Notes: generated by a model not told the origin, from the letters alone. A stretch of DNA of 32,033 nt from Terriglobales bacterium (GCA_025451775.1 JANWJU010000016.1:1-32033); one strand, 5' to 3'. Counted from the stretch's first letter, positions 16,320 to 25,479 are shown. A program made the numbers and translations.

Positions 16320-16388
16320 CGGTCTTGTGCGTCCATCCAACCCGCGACCGTCGCCAACTTCGCTTTTTCTTTGTGCTAGCATCGGGCC

Positions 16389-19300
16389 ATGCCGCAGTCC
16401 ATGAAGTCCATGCTGCACCCCGTGGTGGAGGCATGGTTCCAGACCCGGTTCGGCGCGCCCACCGCGCCGCAGATGCGGGGCTGGCCGGAAATCGCCGCTA
16501 AGAACGACACGCTGATCGCCGCGCCCACCGGTTCCGGCAAAACCCTGGCCGCGTTCTTGATCGCCATCGACGGCCTGTTCCGCCAGGCCGCGGAGGGCAC
16601 GCTCGCCGACGGCATTCAAGTGGTCTATGTCTCGCCGCTGAAGGCGCTGGCCAATGACGTCCACAAAAACCTGGACGAACCCCTGGCGGAGATCGCCGCC
16701 GCCGCCGCGGAGCGCGGCCTTTTGGCGCCTCCCATTCGCTCCGCCACCCGCAGCGGCGACACGCTCGCCGCCGCGCGCCAAGCCATGCTGCGCCGCCCGC
16801 CGCATATTTTGGTCACCACCCCCGAGTCGCTTTACATCCTGCTCACCTCGGCGGGCGGGCGGCGCATGCTTAAAACCACGCGCACGGTCATCGTCGACGA
16901 GGTGCACGCGCTCGCCGGCAACAAACGCGGCGCCCACCTCGCGCTCACGCTCGAGCGCCTGGATGAGCTCGTCGAGCGCGCGGGCGGAGTCCAACGCGTA
17001 GGCCTCTCGGCCACCGCCGAACCCATCGACGAGATCGCGGCGTTTCTCGGCGGCGCCCGCCCACGCCCCACCATCGTCGCCGTCGCCGACGCCCGCCGCT
17101 TCGATCTGGCGGTGGAAGTGCCCGCCTCCGAGCTCGGCCCCATCGCCACCAATGAGCAGTGGGAGGAGCGCTACGAACGGCTGGCGGAGCTGGCGCGCGC
17201 CCATCATTCGACGCTGGTGTTTGTGAGCACGCGCCGCATGGCCGAGCGCGTCGCCCACCGCATGCGCGAGCGGCTGGGCGAGGAGGCGGTCGCCGCCCAC
17301 CACGGCAGCCTGTCGCGCACCATCCGCTTGCGGGCCGAAGAGCGCTTCAAGGCCGGCGAGTTGAAGATGATGGTGGCCACCGCCTCGCTCGAACTGGGCT
17401 TGGATATCGGCGCCGTCGATCTCGTCTGCCAGATCGGCTCGACCCGCCAGCTCGCCAGCGCCTGGCAGCGCGTGGGCCGGGCGGGACATTGGAAAGGAGC
17501 AACTCCCAAGGGCCGCTTCTTCGCCCTCACCCGCGACGATCTAATCGAGTGCGCGGCGCTGGTGCGCGGCATCCATCAGCGCGCGCTCGATCGCATCCGC
17601 ATTCCGCCGTGGCCGCGCGATATCCTCGCCCAGCAGATCGTGGCCACGGTGGCGTCCAGCGAAGATCCCGAGGGCTGGGGAGAAGACGCGCTCTACGCGG
17701 CCGTGCGCCGGGCGTGGCCCTACCGCGCGCTGCCGCGCCCCGAGTTTGACGCCATCGTGGCGCTGCTCGCCGAGGGCATCAGCAGCCGCCGCGGGCGCCG
17801 GGGCGCGCTGCTGCACCGCGACGGCGTGCACCACCGCCTGCGCCCCCGCCGCGGCACGCGCTGGGCCGCCATCACCTCCGGCGGCGCCATCGCCGAAACC
17901 GCCGCCTATCTCGTCCAGGCCGAGCCCGAGAACCTGACCATCGGCACCTTGGACGAGGACTTCGCCATCGAGAGCAACGCCGGCGACGTGATCCTGCTCG
18001 GCACTCACTCCTGGAAGGTGCGCGGCGTTGAAACCGGGCGCGTCCGCGTCGAGGATGCCCACGGCGCTCCTCCCACCGTGCCCTTCTGGCTGGGCGAGGC
18101 GCCGGGCCGCACGCAGGAGCTCTCGGCACTCGCCTCCCAACTGCGGGAAGAGATCGCGACCATGGATGAAGGCGCAGCCGGCCGCAGGCTGGAGGCTGAA
18201 TGCGGCCTAAGCCCGGTGGCGGCACGCCAAACTTGGGCCTACTGTGCGGCGAGCGCCGCCGCCTTGGGCGCTGTGCCCACCGCCCGCCACCTCATCGCCG
18301 AGCGTTTTTTCGACGATGGCGGCGGCATGCAGCTCGTCATCCACGCTCCCTTCGGCTCGGCCATCAACAAGGCCTGGGGCATGGCGCTGCGCAAGCGCTT
18401 CTGCCGCGGCTTCGATTTCGAGTTGCAAGCCTCGGCGAGCGAGAACGGGCTGGCGCTGGCGCTCTCCGAGCAGCATAGCTTTCCGCTGGAGACCATCTTC
18501 CATTACCTCACCGCCGCCGGCGTCGAGGCCATCCTCGAACAAGCCGTATTGCAGGCCCCGATCTTTCAAACGCGCTGGCGCTGGACGGTGGGCCGCGCGC
18601 TGGCGCTTCCCCGCTTCGCCGGCGCCCGCAAACTCCCGCCGCAGATTCAGCGCATGCGCGCCGAAGACCTGCTCGCCGCGGCGTTTCCCATGCAGGTGGG
18701 CTGCCAGGACAACCACGGCGGCGAGGACCTCGAGATCCCCAACCATCCCTACGTGCAGGAGACCATGCGCGACTGCCTGCACGAGTTCCTCGATCTTGAC
18801 GGCCTGCGCGCCGTGCTCGCCGGCATCGGGGATGGCTCCATTACGACCGCCGCCATGGACACGCCCGCGCCGTCAGGATGGGCGCAGGAGATCCTCAACG
18901 TCGGTCCCTTCGGGTTTCTTGATGACGCGCCGCTGGAGGAGCGGCGCGCCCGCGCCGTCGCGCTGCGCGGCACGCCGGACACCTCCCCAGGCCCCGGCCG
19001 CCTCGACCCCGATGCGGTCGCCGCGGTGTGCGCGGAAGTCTGGCCGCAGCCGGAGTCGCCCGACGAGCTGCACGACTTGCTGCTCTCGCTGATCTGGATG
19101 CCGGAGGCGGAAATCCCATCCGCCTGGCGGATAGATCTCGACCTGCTGCACACTCATCACCGCGTGACACAGTATGGCGGAGGTTGGGCCGCCGCCGAAA
19201 GAATCGATCTGCTGCGCGGCACGGCCGCCACGGACCAGCGCGGCACGGGCGAGATCTGGCCCGGGGTCGAGTTTGCCGGGGCGCGCCTGAGCGCCAACGA

Positions 19301-20573
19301 GGCCGCCGTGATCGCCATCGTCGGCGGCTGGATGGAGATCCTGGGGCCCATCACCGCCGCCGCGCTGGCCGCCCGCCTGCACCTCTCCGCCGCCGAGGTG
19401 GACTCCGCCCTGCTGGCGCTCGAGGGCCAGGGGCGCGTGCTGCGGGGCGAGTTCGGGTGGTGCGAGCGCGGCCTGCTGGCCCGCATCCACCGGCGCACGG
19501 TACGGCGCCTGCGGGCCGAGATCGAGCCGGTGGCGCCCGCCCTGTTCTACCGGTTTCTGCGCCGCTGGCAGCATCTCGATCCCGGCACCCGTCTGCACGG
19601 CGTCCACGGCCTGCGCGCCGTGCTGGAACAACTCGAAGGCTTTGAAGCGCCCGCCGGGGCTTGGGAGGCGGCGCTGCTCGCTGCCCGGATCGCCGATTAC
19701 GACCCCGCCTGGCTCGACCAGCTTTGTCTCTCCGGCGAGTTTGCCTGGGCGCGCCTGGGGAGGGCGGCCCCGGCCTCCGGCAGCCCCGGCAAGCGGCGTG
19801 CGGCGCCCACGCGCAACTCGCCGGTGACTTTTTTCCGCCGCAGCGCCGCCGCTTGGCTGCTCGCCGCCTGCGGCTGGACGCCATCGCAGGACGACGCCGG
19901 ACTCACCCCGGCGGCTCAGCATGTGCTCGCCACCATCGAGCGCCGCGGCGCCTGCTTCTTCTCCGACTTCACCACCCGCGGCTTCGTGGCCAGCCAGATC
20001 GAAGACGCGCTCTGGGAACTCGTCGCCGCCGGCCGCGCCACCGCCGATGGCTTCGACAACCTGCGCGCCTTTCTCGACCACAAGCGCCGCTCTGGCGAAC
20101 GCCGCGCGCAGCGTCCGCGCCACAGCCCTGGGCGCTGGTCGCTGGTGCAATCATTGGCCAGCGCCCGCGCCGGCGAAGCCGAACCCGCCGCTGGCGCCGA
20201 GCGCGAGCTGTGGGCCGCCGCCGGCGCCGAAAACCAAGCCCGCCTCTGGTTGCGCCGCTACGGCGTCATCTTCCGCGCCCTGCTCGCCCGCGAGCCCAGC
20301 GCCATTCCCTGGTACGAGGTCCTGCTCGCCTGCCGGCGTTTAGAGGCGCGCGGCGAGATCCGCGGCGGCCGTTTCGTCTCCGGCTTCGCCGGCGAGCAGT
20401 ACGCCCTGCCGCAAGCGGTCGAGGCCCTGCGCGCGCTACGCCGCTCCAGCGATTCCCAGACCGCCGGCGCCGCCCCCACGGTGGCCGCCGCCGATCCCCT
20501 CAACCTGGCCGGCATCCTGCTGCCCGGACAACGGGTGTCGCCGCACACCACCGCCTTGGTGGCGGCGGGATAG
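16389..20573 (+). CDS. lhr: Large helicase-related protein Lhr (superfamily 2 DNA helicase)
   Basis: This 1394-residue ATP-dependent 3'-5' helicase is of the Lhr family, implicated in DNA repair in other bacteria. Motifs in order: APTGSGKT (Walker A, 45-52), SPLKALANDV (motif Ia), the DEVH box (170-173) followed by ALAGNKRGAHLALTLERL, GLSATA (motif III), and RVGRAGHW (motif VI, about 361-368). The Lhr-specific core (winged helix and DEAD/H-associated region) follows, including DNHGGEDLEIPNHPYVQET. The long C-terminal region (about 870-1394), with further winged-helix and beta-barrel segments, makes this the full-length Lhr type rather than the core-only type. The length is normal for the family. 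ATG 16389 is used; ATG 16401 is an alternative. The nuclease genes sometimes paired with lhr are not beside it. Confidence 0.95.
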   Translation: MPQSMKSMLHPVVEAWFQTRFGAPTAPQMRGWPEIAAKNDTLIAAPTGSGKTLAAFLIAIDGLFRQAAEGTLADGIQVVYVSPLKALANDVHKNLDEPLAEIAAAAAERGLLAPPIRSATRSGDTLAAARQAMLRRPPHILVTTPESLYILLTSAGGRRMLKTTRTVIVDEVHALAGNKRGAHLALTLERLDELVERAGGVQRVGLSATAEPIDEIAAFLGGARPRPTIVAVADARRFDLAVEVPASELGPIATNEQWEERYERLAELARAHHSTLVFVSTRRMAERVAHRMRERLGEEAVAAHHGSLSRTIRLRAEERFKAGELKMMVATASLELGLDIGAVDLVCQIGSTRQLASAWQRVGRAGHWKGATPKGRFFALTRDDLIECAALVRGIHQRALDRIRIPPWPRDILAQQIVATVASSEDPEGWGEDALYAAVRRAWPYRALPRPEFDAIVALLAEGISSRRGRRGALLHRDGVHHRLRPRRGTRWAAITSGGAIAETAAYLVQAEPENLTIGTLDEDFAIESNAGDVILLGTHSWKVRGVETGRVRVEDAHGAPPTVPFWLGEAPGRTQELSALASQLREEIATMDEGAAGRRLEAECGLSPVAARQTWAYCAASAAALGAVPTARHLIAERFFDDGGGMQLVIHAPFGSAINKAWGMALRKRFCRGFDFELQASASENGLALALSEQHSFPLETIFHYLTAAGVEAILEQAVLQAPIFQTRWRWTVGRALALPRFAGARKLPPQIQRMRAEDLLAAAFPMQVGCQDNHGGEDLEIPNHPYVQETMRDCLHEFLDLDGLRAVLAGIGDGSITTAAMDTPAPSGWAQEILNVGPFGFLDDAPLEERRARAVALRGTPDTSPGPGRLDPDAVAAVCAEVWPQPESPDELHDLLLSLIWMPEAEIPSAWRIDLDLLHTHHRVTQYGGGWAAAERIDLLRGTAATDQRGTGEIWPGVEFAGARLSANEAAVIAIVGGWMEILGPITAAALAARLHLSAAEVDSALLALEGQGRVLRGEFGWCERGLLARIHRRTVRRLRAEIEPVAPALFYRFLRRWQHLDPGTRLHGVHGLRAVLEQLEGFEAPAGAWEAALLAARIADYDPAWLDQLCLSGEFAWARLGRAAPASGSPGKRRAAPTRNSPVTFFRRSAAAWLLAACGWTPSQDDAGLTPAAQHVLATIERRGACFFSDFTTRGFVASQIEDALWELVAAGRATADGFDNLRAFLDHKRRSGERRAQRPRHSPGRWSLVQSLASARAGEAEPAAGAERELWAAAGAENQARLWLRRYGVIFRALLAREPSAIPWYEVLLACRRLEARGEIRGGRFVSGFAGEQYALPQAVEALRALRRSSDSQTAGAAPTVAAADPLNLAGILLPGQRVSPHTTALVAAG

Positions 20574-20582
20574 ACTGGGGCG

Positions 20583-20975
20583 ATGACACAGCCCAACCTC
20601 AGTGCTTGTCCATTGGTCGCGTTTGTGATGACGGCGGACCCTGTCCCTGCCCGCGCTTTCTATGAAGGGACGCTGGGCTTGCGCTTCGTCAGCCAGGACC
20701 GGTTCGCGATCGTCTTCGAGACTCATCGTAGCCGGCTGCGGGTCGTGATCTCGGAGTCTGTTGTTCCCGCCAGCCACACCATCCTCGGCTGGACCGTACT
20801 CGACGTGGCCGCCGCGGTTCGAGCGCTGGCGGAGTCTGGGGTTACCTTCGAGCGCTACCCCGGCATGCAACAAGACGAGCTGGGCGTCTGGACCTCACCA
20901 AGCGGCGCGCGGATCGCCTGGTTCAAGGATCCCGACGGCAACGTCTTAAGCCTCACCCAGCCTCCCGCGGTATGA
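20583..20975 (+). CDS. VOC-superfamily (glyoxalase-like) protein
   Basis: This 130-residue protein has the paired beta-alpha-beta-beta-beta pattern of the vicinal oxygen chelate fold: VAFVMTADPVPARAFYEGTL with GLRFVSQDR in the first half and FKDPDGNVLSL at the end, a typical VOC finish. Members bind a metal and act as glyoxalases, ring-cleaving dioxygenases or antibiotic-binding proteins; which applies here cannot be told. It begins nine bases after lhr and is followed twelve bases later by a YbjQ gene, so co-transcription is likely. The length is normal for single-domain VOC proteins. Confidence 0.87.
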   Translation: MTQPNLSACPLVAFVMTADPVPARAFYEGTLGLRFVSQDRFAIVFETHRSRLRVVISESVVPASHTILGWTVLDVAAAVRALAESGVTFERYPGMQQDELGVWTSPSGARIAWFKDPDGNVLSLTQPPAV

Positions 20976-20987
20976 GAGCATATCCCC

Positions 20988-21317
20988 ATGCTGGTCACCA
21001 CCACTGAAAAAGCCGAGGGCTACCAAGTCAAGCAAGTGCTGGGCCACGTCTTTGGCGTCGTGGTGCGCAGCCGCAGCTTGGTGGGCAATGTCGCCGCCGG
21101 ATTGCGCTCGCTCGCTGGCGGCGAGATCACCGAGTATACGCATCTGGTCGAGGACACCCGCCGCCACGCCATCGACCGCATGATCGAAAACGCCAAGCTC
21201 ATGGGCGCCAACGCCGTGCTGATGATGCGGTTCGACTCCAGTGAGATGGGCCAAACCATGTCGGAAGTGGTCGCATATGGCACCGCGGTGCGCCTCGATC
21301 CGCCGCCGCCCGCGTGA
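20988..21317 (+). CDS. ybjQ: YbjQ/UPF0145 family protein
   Basis: This 109-residue protein matches the YbjQ (UPF0145, 'heavy-metal-binding domain') family: MLVTTTEKAEGY near the start, GVVVRSRSLVGNVAAGLRSL with GGEITEYTHLVEDTRRHAID, then GANAVLMMRFDSSEMG and VVAYGTAVRL. Known structures of the family are ring-shaped oligomers. The metal-binding label is historical and the function is not established. The length is normal. The gene sits between the VOC gene and a small membrane peptide gene. Its stop codon lies in one copy of a short direct repeat (21312-21321 and 21325-21334). Confidence 0.9.
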   Translation: MLVTTTEKAEGYQVKQVLGHVFGVVVRSRSLVGNVAAGLRSLAGGEITEYTHLVEDTRRHAIDRMIENAKLMGANAVLMMRFDSSEMGQTMSEVVAYGTAVRLDPPPPA

Positions 21318-21339
21318 GGCACCGGCGTGAGGCATGGGC

Positions 21340-21537
21340 ATGACCACGATCTGTATCGTCGGGATAGTGATCGCTGGGTGCGTGGCCCTGCACCACCGCT
21401 TTGACCGCCGCTATCGTGGCCATGTCACCGCCGCCCAGCATCCCACTAGCGAAATCTTCCGCGACCCCGCCACCGGTGCGCTCACCCGCGTCTACGAAGA
21501 CCCCCGCTCCGGCGCCCGCTCCTACAAGCCCGAATAG
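21340..21537 (+). CDS. Small hypothetical single-pass membrane protein
   Basis: This unrecognised 65-residue protein has one hydrophobic helix at the N-terminus (MTTICIVGIVIAGCVALHH) and a charged soluble tail (HPTSEIFRDPATGALTRVYE and onward). ATG 21340 is preferred because GAGG at 21329-21332 is correctly spaced; ATG 21334 lies almost on that site. It begins 22 bases after ybjQ on the same strand, which supports its being real and co-transcribed. No function is proposed. Confidence 0.55.
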   Translation: MTTICIVGIVIAGCVALHHRFDRRYRGHVTAAQHPTSEIFRDPATGALTRVYEDPRSGARSYKPE

Positions 21538-21557
21538 GCGGTGCGGAATCGGCCCGT

Positions 21558-24266
21558 TCACTCGGCGGCGCGCAGGACGCGCGGCTCGCTCAGCATTTGG
21601 CGCACGCGGCGCAGCAGCGCCTCCGGCGTGAAGGGTTTCTGGATAAAGGCCAGCCCCGCCTCCAGGTCGCCGTTATGGGAGATGGCCTGTTGCGGGTAGC
21701 CGGAGATGAACAGCACCGCCATCTCCGGCCGGGCGGGCGCGAGTTGAGCGGCGAGTTTGCGGCCGTCCATGCCCGGCATGATCACATCGGTCACCATGAG
21801 ATCCATGCGCCCCGGGTCGCGCTCGCTCAGCGCGATCGCCTCGGCCGGGTTGGCGACCGTGGCCACCTCATAGCCAGCCTCGCTCAGCACCTCGTGCAGC
21901 AGTTCGCGGACGATGACGTCATCCTCGACAATGAGCACCCGCTGCAAGCGGGCGGCGCGGGCCGTGCTGGCTCCGCTCTCCTCGCCCCCCGCGGCCGCGG
22001 CCACGCCCCGCATCGCCGGCAGGTACACCTTGACTGAGGTGCCCCGGCCCGGCTCGCTGTAGATGGCCACGCTGCCGCCGCTCTGCTTCACGATCCCAAA
22101 CACGGTCGACAACCCCAGGCCGGTCCCCTTGCCGGTGGGCTTGGTGGTGAAAAAAGGCTCGAACACCCGGTTCAAGGTGGCCGCGTCCATGCCCGTGCCG
22201 TTGTCGGTGATGGCCAGCATCACGTGCGGACCGGCGGTGGCTTCCGGATGGTTGGCCACGTAGTGAGGGCCAATCTCGACGTTGGCGCTCTCGATGGTGA
22301 GCCGGCCGCCCTCGGGCATGGCGTCGCGGGCGTTGATCACCAGATTCATGAGCACCTGCCCGATCTGGCCGGGATCGGCGCGCACCGCGGCCAGATCCGG
22401 CGCCAGCGCCGTCACCAGATTCAAATCCTCGCCCAGGACGCGCCGCAGCAAGGGGTCCATTTCTTGCAGCACGGCGTTGAGGTCGATCAGCCTGGGCTCC
22501 AGAACTTGCTGGCGGCTGAAGGCCAAAAGCTGTTGCGTGAGCGCGGCGGCGCGGTTACCGGCTTTTTGGATGTTCCCGATTTTGGCCGCCAGCTCGGGCG
22601 TCAACGCCTTGTCCTGGGTGCGCCGCATCAGCATGTCGGCGTAGCCGTTGATCACGGTGAGCAGGTTGTTGAAATCGTGGGCGATGCCGGCGGCGAGCCG
22701 GCCCACGGCTTCCATCTTCTGCGCCTGTTGGAACCGGTCTTGCAGACTGCGGCGGTCGGAGACATCGACGAAGGTCAACACCGCGCCGCTCAGGCGCCCA
22801 TCGCGCCGCAACGGCGCCGAGCGAATGTCGGCGGGAATGCGCGAGCCATCGGCGCGGCGGACCTTCGCCTCGATCGCGGCAAACGGCTCACCGGCGCGCA
22901 TCGCCGCCACCATCGCGCCCTGCTCGGCACCGTCGGCGGCGCCCTCGGTGTCCACCTCGCCCTGCAGCAGCCCAGCGGCATCCTTGCCGAGCAGGTCGGC
23001 GGCGCTGCTCCACCCCAGCAGATGCACGGCGGCGGGGTTGCTCCACACGCACTTGCCCTCCAGATCGGCGGCGATGATGCCTTCGCTGGTCGAGTCCAAC
23101 AGGATATGCGCCTGCGCTTCCGTGGCGCGCCGCGCCGTGAGGTCATGGATGAACGCCACCTCGGCCGCCACCCCGTTCCAGGTGATGCGGTGCGAGAACA
23201 CCTCGACTTCGAGCTCGCCGCCCGTCTTGGTGCGATGGTTCCATAATCCGGTGACCGCGTCGGCGGGCTCTTCGTCGCCGCGACAGACTCCCATGACGTC
23301 CATCGCCAGAAACTCCTCGCGGGAGTAGCCGTACACGCGGCACGCGCTGTGGTTGACGGCCAGGAAGCGCAGCGTGGCCGCATCGTAGATCCACATGGGC
23401 TGCGGGTTGCCCTCGAACAGCAGCCGGTACCGCGCCTCCGACGCCCGCAGGTCGCGGTCCCCGCTGGCGCGCACCGCATCCATGCGGTCCAGGGCGCGCG
23501 CGATCATCCACAGCAGCGCCACGATGAACGCCACCAGCCCCAGATCGAACAGCGCGCCGCCGATCGCCGTGCCGATGGCGTCCCCGCCCTGACGCGCCGC
23601 GGTCGCAAACGCAATCACCAACTCGAAGACCAGGATGATCGGCAGCACCCGCCGCATCACCGCCCCCGCCGAGTTCGTCTCCAGGAAAAATGCCGTCGGC
23701 CGCTGGCGCGGATGCAGCGCCAGCCAATCCGCGCTCAGCGCCAGGATCGCCACCGCCATCAGCCATGACATCGGCCGCTGGCCGGGGTCGGCGACCGGCA
23801 CGCCGAAGGCCAAATCGAGCAGCACGTTATAGGCGGTGAGGCCCACCAGCAGGTCGAAGCCCGCCGCCGTTTTCGGCCACCAGCGCTTGAAACCGAGCGA
23901 CAGGCCCAGGAACAGCAGGCACGCGGCCGTCTTCGGCGCCACCCCCGTCAGGGCGGTCCAGTGCAGTTGCGGCAGGTTGATGAGCCCCAACCCCACCACC
24001 GCCGCCGCCAGCACGCTGCCCAGACGGCGGCGTGCGCCCCCCACTGCCTGGCCATCGCCCTCCGGCGCCAGCAGCCACATCCCCGCGCCCGCCAACACCA
24101 GCGCCCAGCCTTGTTGGAGTCCCCGGAAACCGGCCTGCAGCGCCCCCGCCGCCGCCCACCCCAACCCCAGAATCGCGATGACCACCGCGATCCGCAGACC
24201 GGCCCGGCGCAGTTCGCGCGGGCGCTGATCAGTCGCGGCTTCGCCGGTCTGGAGAACCATCGGCAT
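21558..24266 (-). CDS. Membrane-bound hybrid sensor histidine kinase (PAS-PAS-HisKA-HATPase-REC)
   Basis: This protein of about 902 residues has some eight hydrophobic segments in residues 25-260. Two PAS domains follow (about 275-395, with YRLLFEGNPQPMWIYDAATL; and about 400-515, with ILLDSTSEGIIAADLEGKCV). A HisKA domain has the phospho-His in GIAHDFNNLL (about 530), and the HATPase domain shows NLVINARDAMPEGG, DNGTGMD and GKGTGLGLST. A C-terminal receiver domain (about 780-895) has VLIVEDDVIVREL and the phospho-Asp of VTDVIMPGMDG (about 827), and a Lys in FIQKPFTPE. It would sense an unknown signal and pass phosphate to its own receiver; no separate response regulator lies beside it. ATG 24266 is preferred to the in-frame TTG at 24269; ATG 24260 sits better relative to the AAGGA site. 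Confidence 0.95.
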   Translation of the reverse strand: MPMVLQTGEAATDQRPRELRRAGLRIAVVIAILGLGWAAAGALQAGFRGLQQGWALVLAGAGMWLLAPEGDGQAVGGARRRLGSVLAAAVVGLGLINLPQLHWTALTGVAPKTAACLLFLGLSLGFKRWWPKTAAGFDLLVGLTAYNVLLDLAFGVPVADPGQRPMSWLMAVAILALSADWLALHPRQRPTAFFLETNSAGAVMRRVLPIILVFELVIAFATAARQGGDAIGTAIGGALFDLGLVAFIVALLWMIARALDRMDAVRASGDRDLRASEARYRLLFEGNPQPMWIYDAATLRFLAVNHSACRVYGYSREEFLAMDVMGVCRGDEEPADAVTGLWNHRTKTGGELEVEVFSHRITWNGVAAEVAFIHDLTARRATEAQAHILLDSTSEGIIAADLEGKCVWSNPAAVHLLGWSSAADLLGKDAAGLLQGEVDTEGAADGAEQGAMVAAMRAGEPFAAIEAKVRRADGSRIPADIRSAPLRRDGRLSGAVLTFVDVSDRRSLQDRFQQAQKMEAVGRLAAGIAHDFNNLLTVINGYADMLMRRTQDKALTPELAAKIGNIQKAGNRAAALTQQLLAFSRQQVLEPRLIDLNAVLQEMDPLLRRVLGEDLNLVTALAPDLAAVRADPGQIGQVLMNLVINARDAMPEGGRLTIESANVEIGPHYVANHPEATAGPHVMLAITDNGTGMDAATLNRVFEPFFTTKPTGKGTGLGLSTVFGIVKQSGGSVAIYSEPGRGTSVKVYLPAMRGVAAAAGGEESGASTARAARLQRVLIVEDDVIVRELLHEVLSEAGYEVATVANPAEAIALSERDPGRMDLMVTDVIMPGMDGRKLAAQLAPARPEMAVLFISGYPQQAISHNGDLEAGLAFIQKPFTPEALLRRVRQMLSEPRVLRAAE

Positions 24267-24294
24267 CAATCCTTTCGCGGGCGTCGTTCAAGCT

Positions 24295-24316
24295 CCGTGC
24301 CCGAAATCGGAGACGG
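24295..24316. promoter_or_regulatory. Interrupted palindrome in the leader of the histidine kinase gene
   Basis: CCGT-gc-CCGA-aa-TCGG-ag-ACGG is a 22-nt inverted repeat with one 2x2 mismatch, lying about 29 bases upstream of the kinase start. As RNA it would form a stable hairpin close to the ribosome-binding site. As DNA it could be a repressor or activator site. A possible -10 box TATAAA (minus strand, 24441-24436) overlaps the glutaredoxin stop and would give a leader of about 160 nt. The rest of the leader shows no riboswitch that I recognise. Confidence 0.4.
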
Positions 24317-24436
24317 TACTGCGCTGGTACCGGCTGCCCCCATGCGATTCCATCACGGCATGCACCGACAGCCCATGCTTCTGAGCCGCGCACGCGGGTC
24401 ACCCAACTCCCACCACCATACACCTGTTGACGGAAT

Positions 24437-24688
24437 TTATATCAGCTTGAGCTCGGCTTGCAGGTCCCGCGCCAGCTGCACCGGGTCGAACGGGCTGGAG
24501 GAGAAGTAGCGGCCATCGAGATCGAAGGTGGGCACGCGCGCCTTGCCTTGGTTGTGCTCGCGCACCAGCGTGTCGGCGCCCGGCGTCTCCTCGATGTTGA
24601 CCTCCTGAAAGGCGATCTGGCGCTCAGCGAGGAAACGCTTGGCGCGCCGGCAATCCGGGCACCAGGCGGTGGTGTACATCTTCAGCAT
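24437..24688 (-). CDS. Glutaredoxin-like (mycoredoxin-type) thiol oxidoreductase
   Basis: This 83-residue thioredoxin-fold protein has the active site CPDC (residues 10-13) in MYTTAWCPDCRRAKRFL, the cis-Pro segment RVPTFDLDG (VP), and a C-terminal helix. It should reduce disulfides in the cytoplasm, using a low-molecular-weight thiol or a partner reductase. CPDC differs from the classical CPYC and resembles mycoredoxin/NrdH-like proteins. The start chosen is ATG 24688, four bases past the DUF488 stop; a longer in-frame start at 24742 would add 18 residues overlapping that gene and is not supported. It is the last gene of an apparent operon. Confidence 0.88.
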   Translation of the reverse strand: MLKMYTTAWCPDCRRAKRFLAERQIAFQEVNIEETPGADTLVREHNQGKARVPTFDLDGRYFSSSPFDPVQLARDLQAELKLI

Positions 24689-24692
24689 GATT

Positions 24693-25049
24693 TTAGGTCG
24701 CGGCGGCGGGCTTTTGCAGCACCTCGCGCAGGACCACGGCATTGTTGTGCTCGGTGTCGTGGGAGCTGTAGATCAAAGTGAGCCGGCCCTGGCGCGCCGC
24801 CGCGCGCAGCGGCGTCAACGCCTGGGGATGCTGGCGCAGTTCGGCGCGATAGCGGCGTTGAAACTCCGGCCATTTTTCCGGATCGTGGCTGAACCACTTC
24901 CGCAGGCCGGGACTGGGGGCGGCGTCCTTGATCCAGGCATCGAGCGGCAGGTCGGTCTTTTTCACCCCCCGCGGCCACAGCCGTTCGATCAGGATGCGGG
25001 CACCGTCGTCCGCCGCGGCAGGCTCGTACGCGCGCTTGAGGGCGATCAC
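24693..25049 (-). CDS. DUF488 family protein
   Basis: This 118-residue protein is typical of the short DUF488 family: a start near KRAYEP, then ARILIERLWPRGVKKTDLPL, DAWIKDAAPSPGLRKWFSHD, PEKWPEFQRRYRAEL, and a final LTLIYSSHDTEHNNAVVLRE. The family is widespread and its biochemical function is not known to me. GTG 25049 is chosen because it overlaps the upstream cupin stop by four bases (GTGA) and because the family homology starts there; the open frame upstream is a shadow of the cupin gene. It forms part of a four-gene minus-strand run. Confidence 0.9.
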   Translation of the reverse strand: MIALKRAYEPAAADDGARILIERLWPRGVKKTDLPLDAWIKDAAPSPGLRKWFSHDPEKWPEFQRRYRAELRQHPQALTPLRAAARQGRLTLIYSSHDTEHNNAVVLREVLQKPAAAT

Positions 25050-25468
25050 GCCGCCCCCTCCGCCGGCCAGGCGAGGGTCAGCAGAAAGGCGCAGTCCTCC
25101 ACCGCCTCGACGTTGTGAACGAGGTCGCGGTCGAGCACCAACAGCTCGCCGCCAGCCAGCTCTTCCCGCTTCCCGGCGATGTTCAAGCGCAGCCTGCCGG
25201 TCAGCGCCTGGACCGTGATGCGGGCCACGGTACGGTGCTCCGGCATGACCTCGCCCCGCCGCATCGTCACCAGCACCACCCGCAAGTCGGGGTGCTTCAC
25301 CAGAGTGGTCGAGCTGGGTCCAGAGCCGGCGTGCCACGCCTCCTGCTGGTGCAGATGATCGACTTCGGCGCCCAACTGAAAGCGCAGGATGGGCCGGTCC
25401 AGCGTCCCCTCCAACTGTTCATGCCCCACGGGCCGAGCGGGTGATTCGTCCTGCGGTGCGGTTGCCAT
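25046..25468 (-). CDS. Cupin-domain protein
   Basis: This 140-residue protein has a single cupin barrel in its second half: VVLVTMRRGEVMPEHRTVAR (motif 1; the His sits where a metal ligand is expected), TGRLRLNIAGKREELAGGEL, and LVLDRDLVHNVEAVEDCAFL (motif 2 His). The first half is less ordered. It may bind metal and act as a sensor or small enzyme; the substrate is unknown. ATG 25468 is preferred. GTG 25489 is in frame but lies in a short duplicated segment. The gene starts about 30 bases after the membrane-protein gene and its stop overlaps the DUF488 start, so the products are probably made together. Confidence 0.82.
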   Translation of the reverse strand: MATAPQDESPARPVGHEQLEGTLDRPILRFQLGAEVDHLHQQEAWHAGSGPSSTTLVKHPDLRVVLVTMRRGEVMPEHRTVARITVQALTGRLRLNIAGKREELAGGELLVLDRDLVHNVEAVEDCAFLLTLAWPAEGAA

Positions 25469-25479
25469 ATCTATAAGTT

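Noticed and set aside
18873-20150. 425-codon minus-strand open frame inside lhr
   Set aside because: It is the antisense shadow of the Lhr C-terminal region, with no recognisable domain or ribosome-binding site.
24267-24436. Riboswitch upstream of the histidine kinase
   Set aside because: Stems are present, but none matches a riboswitch class I can recognise by conserved sequence.
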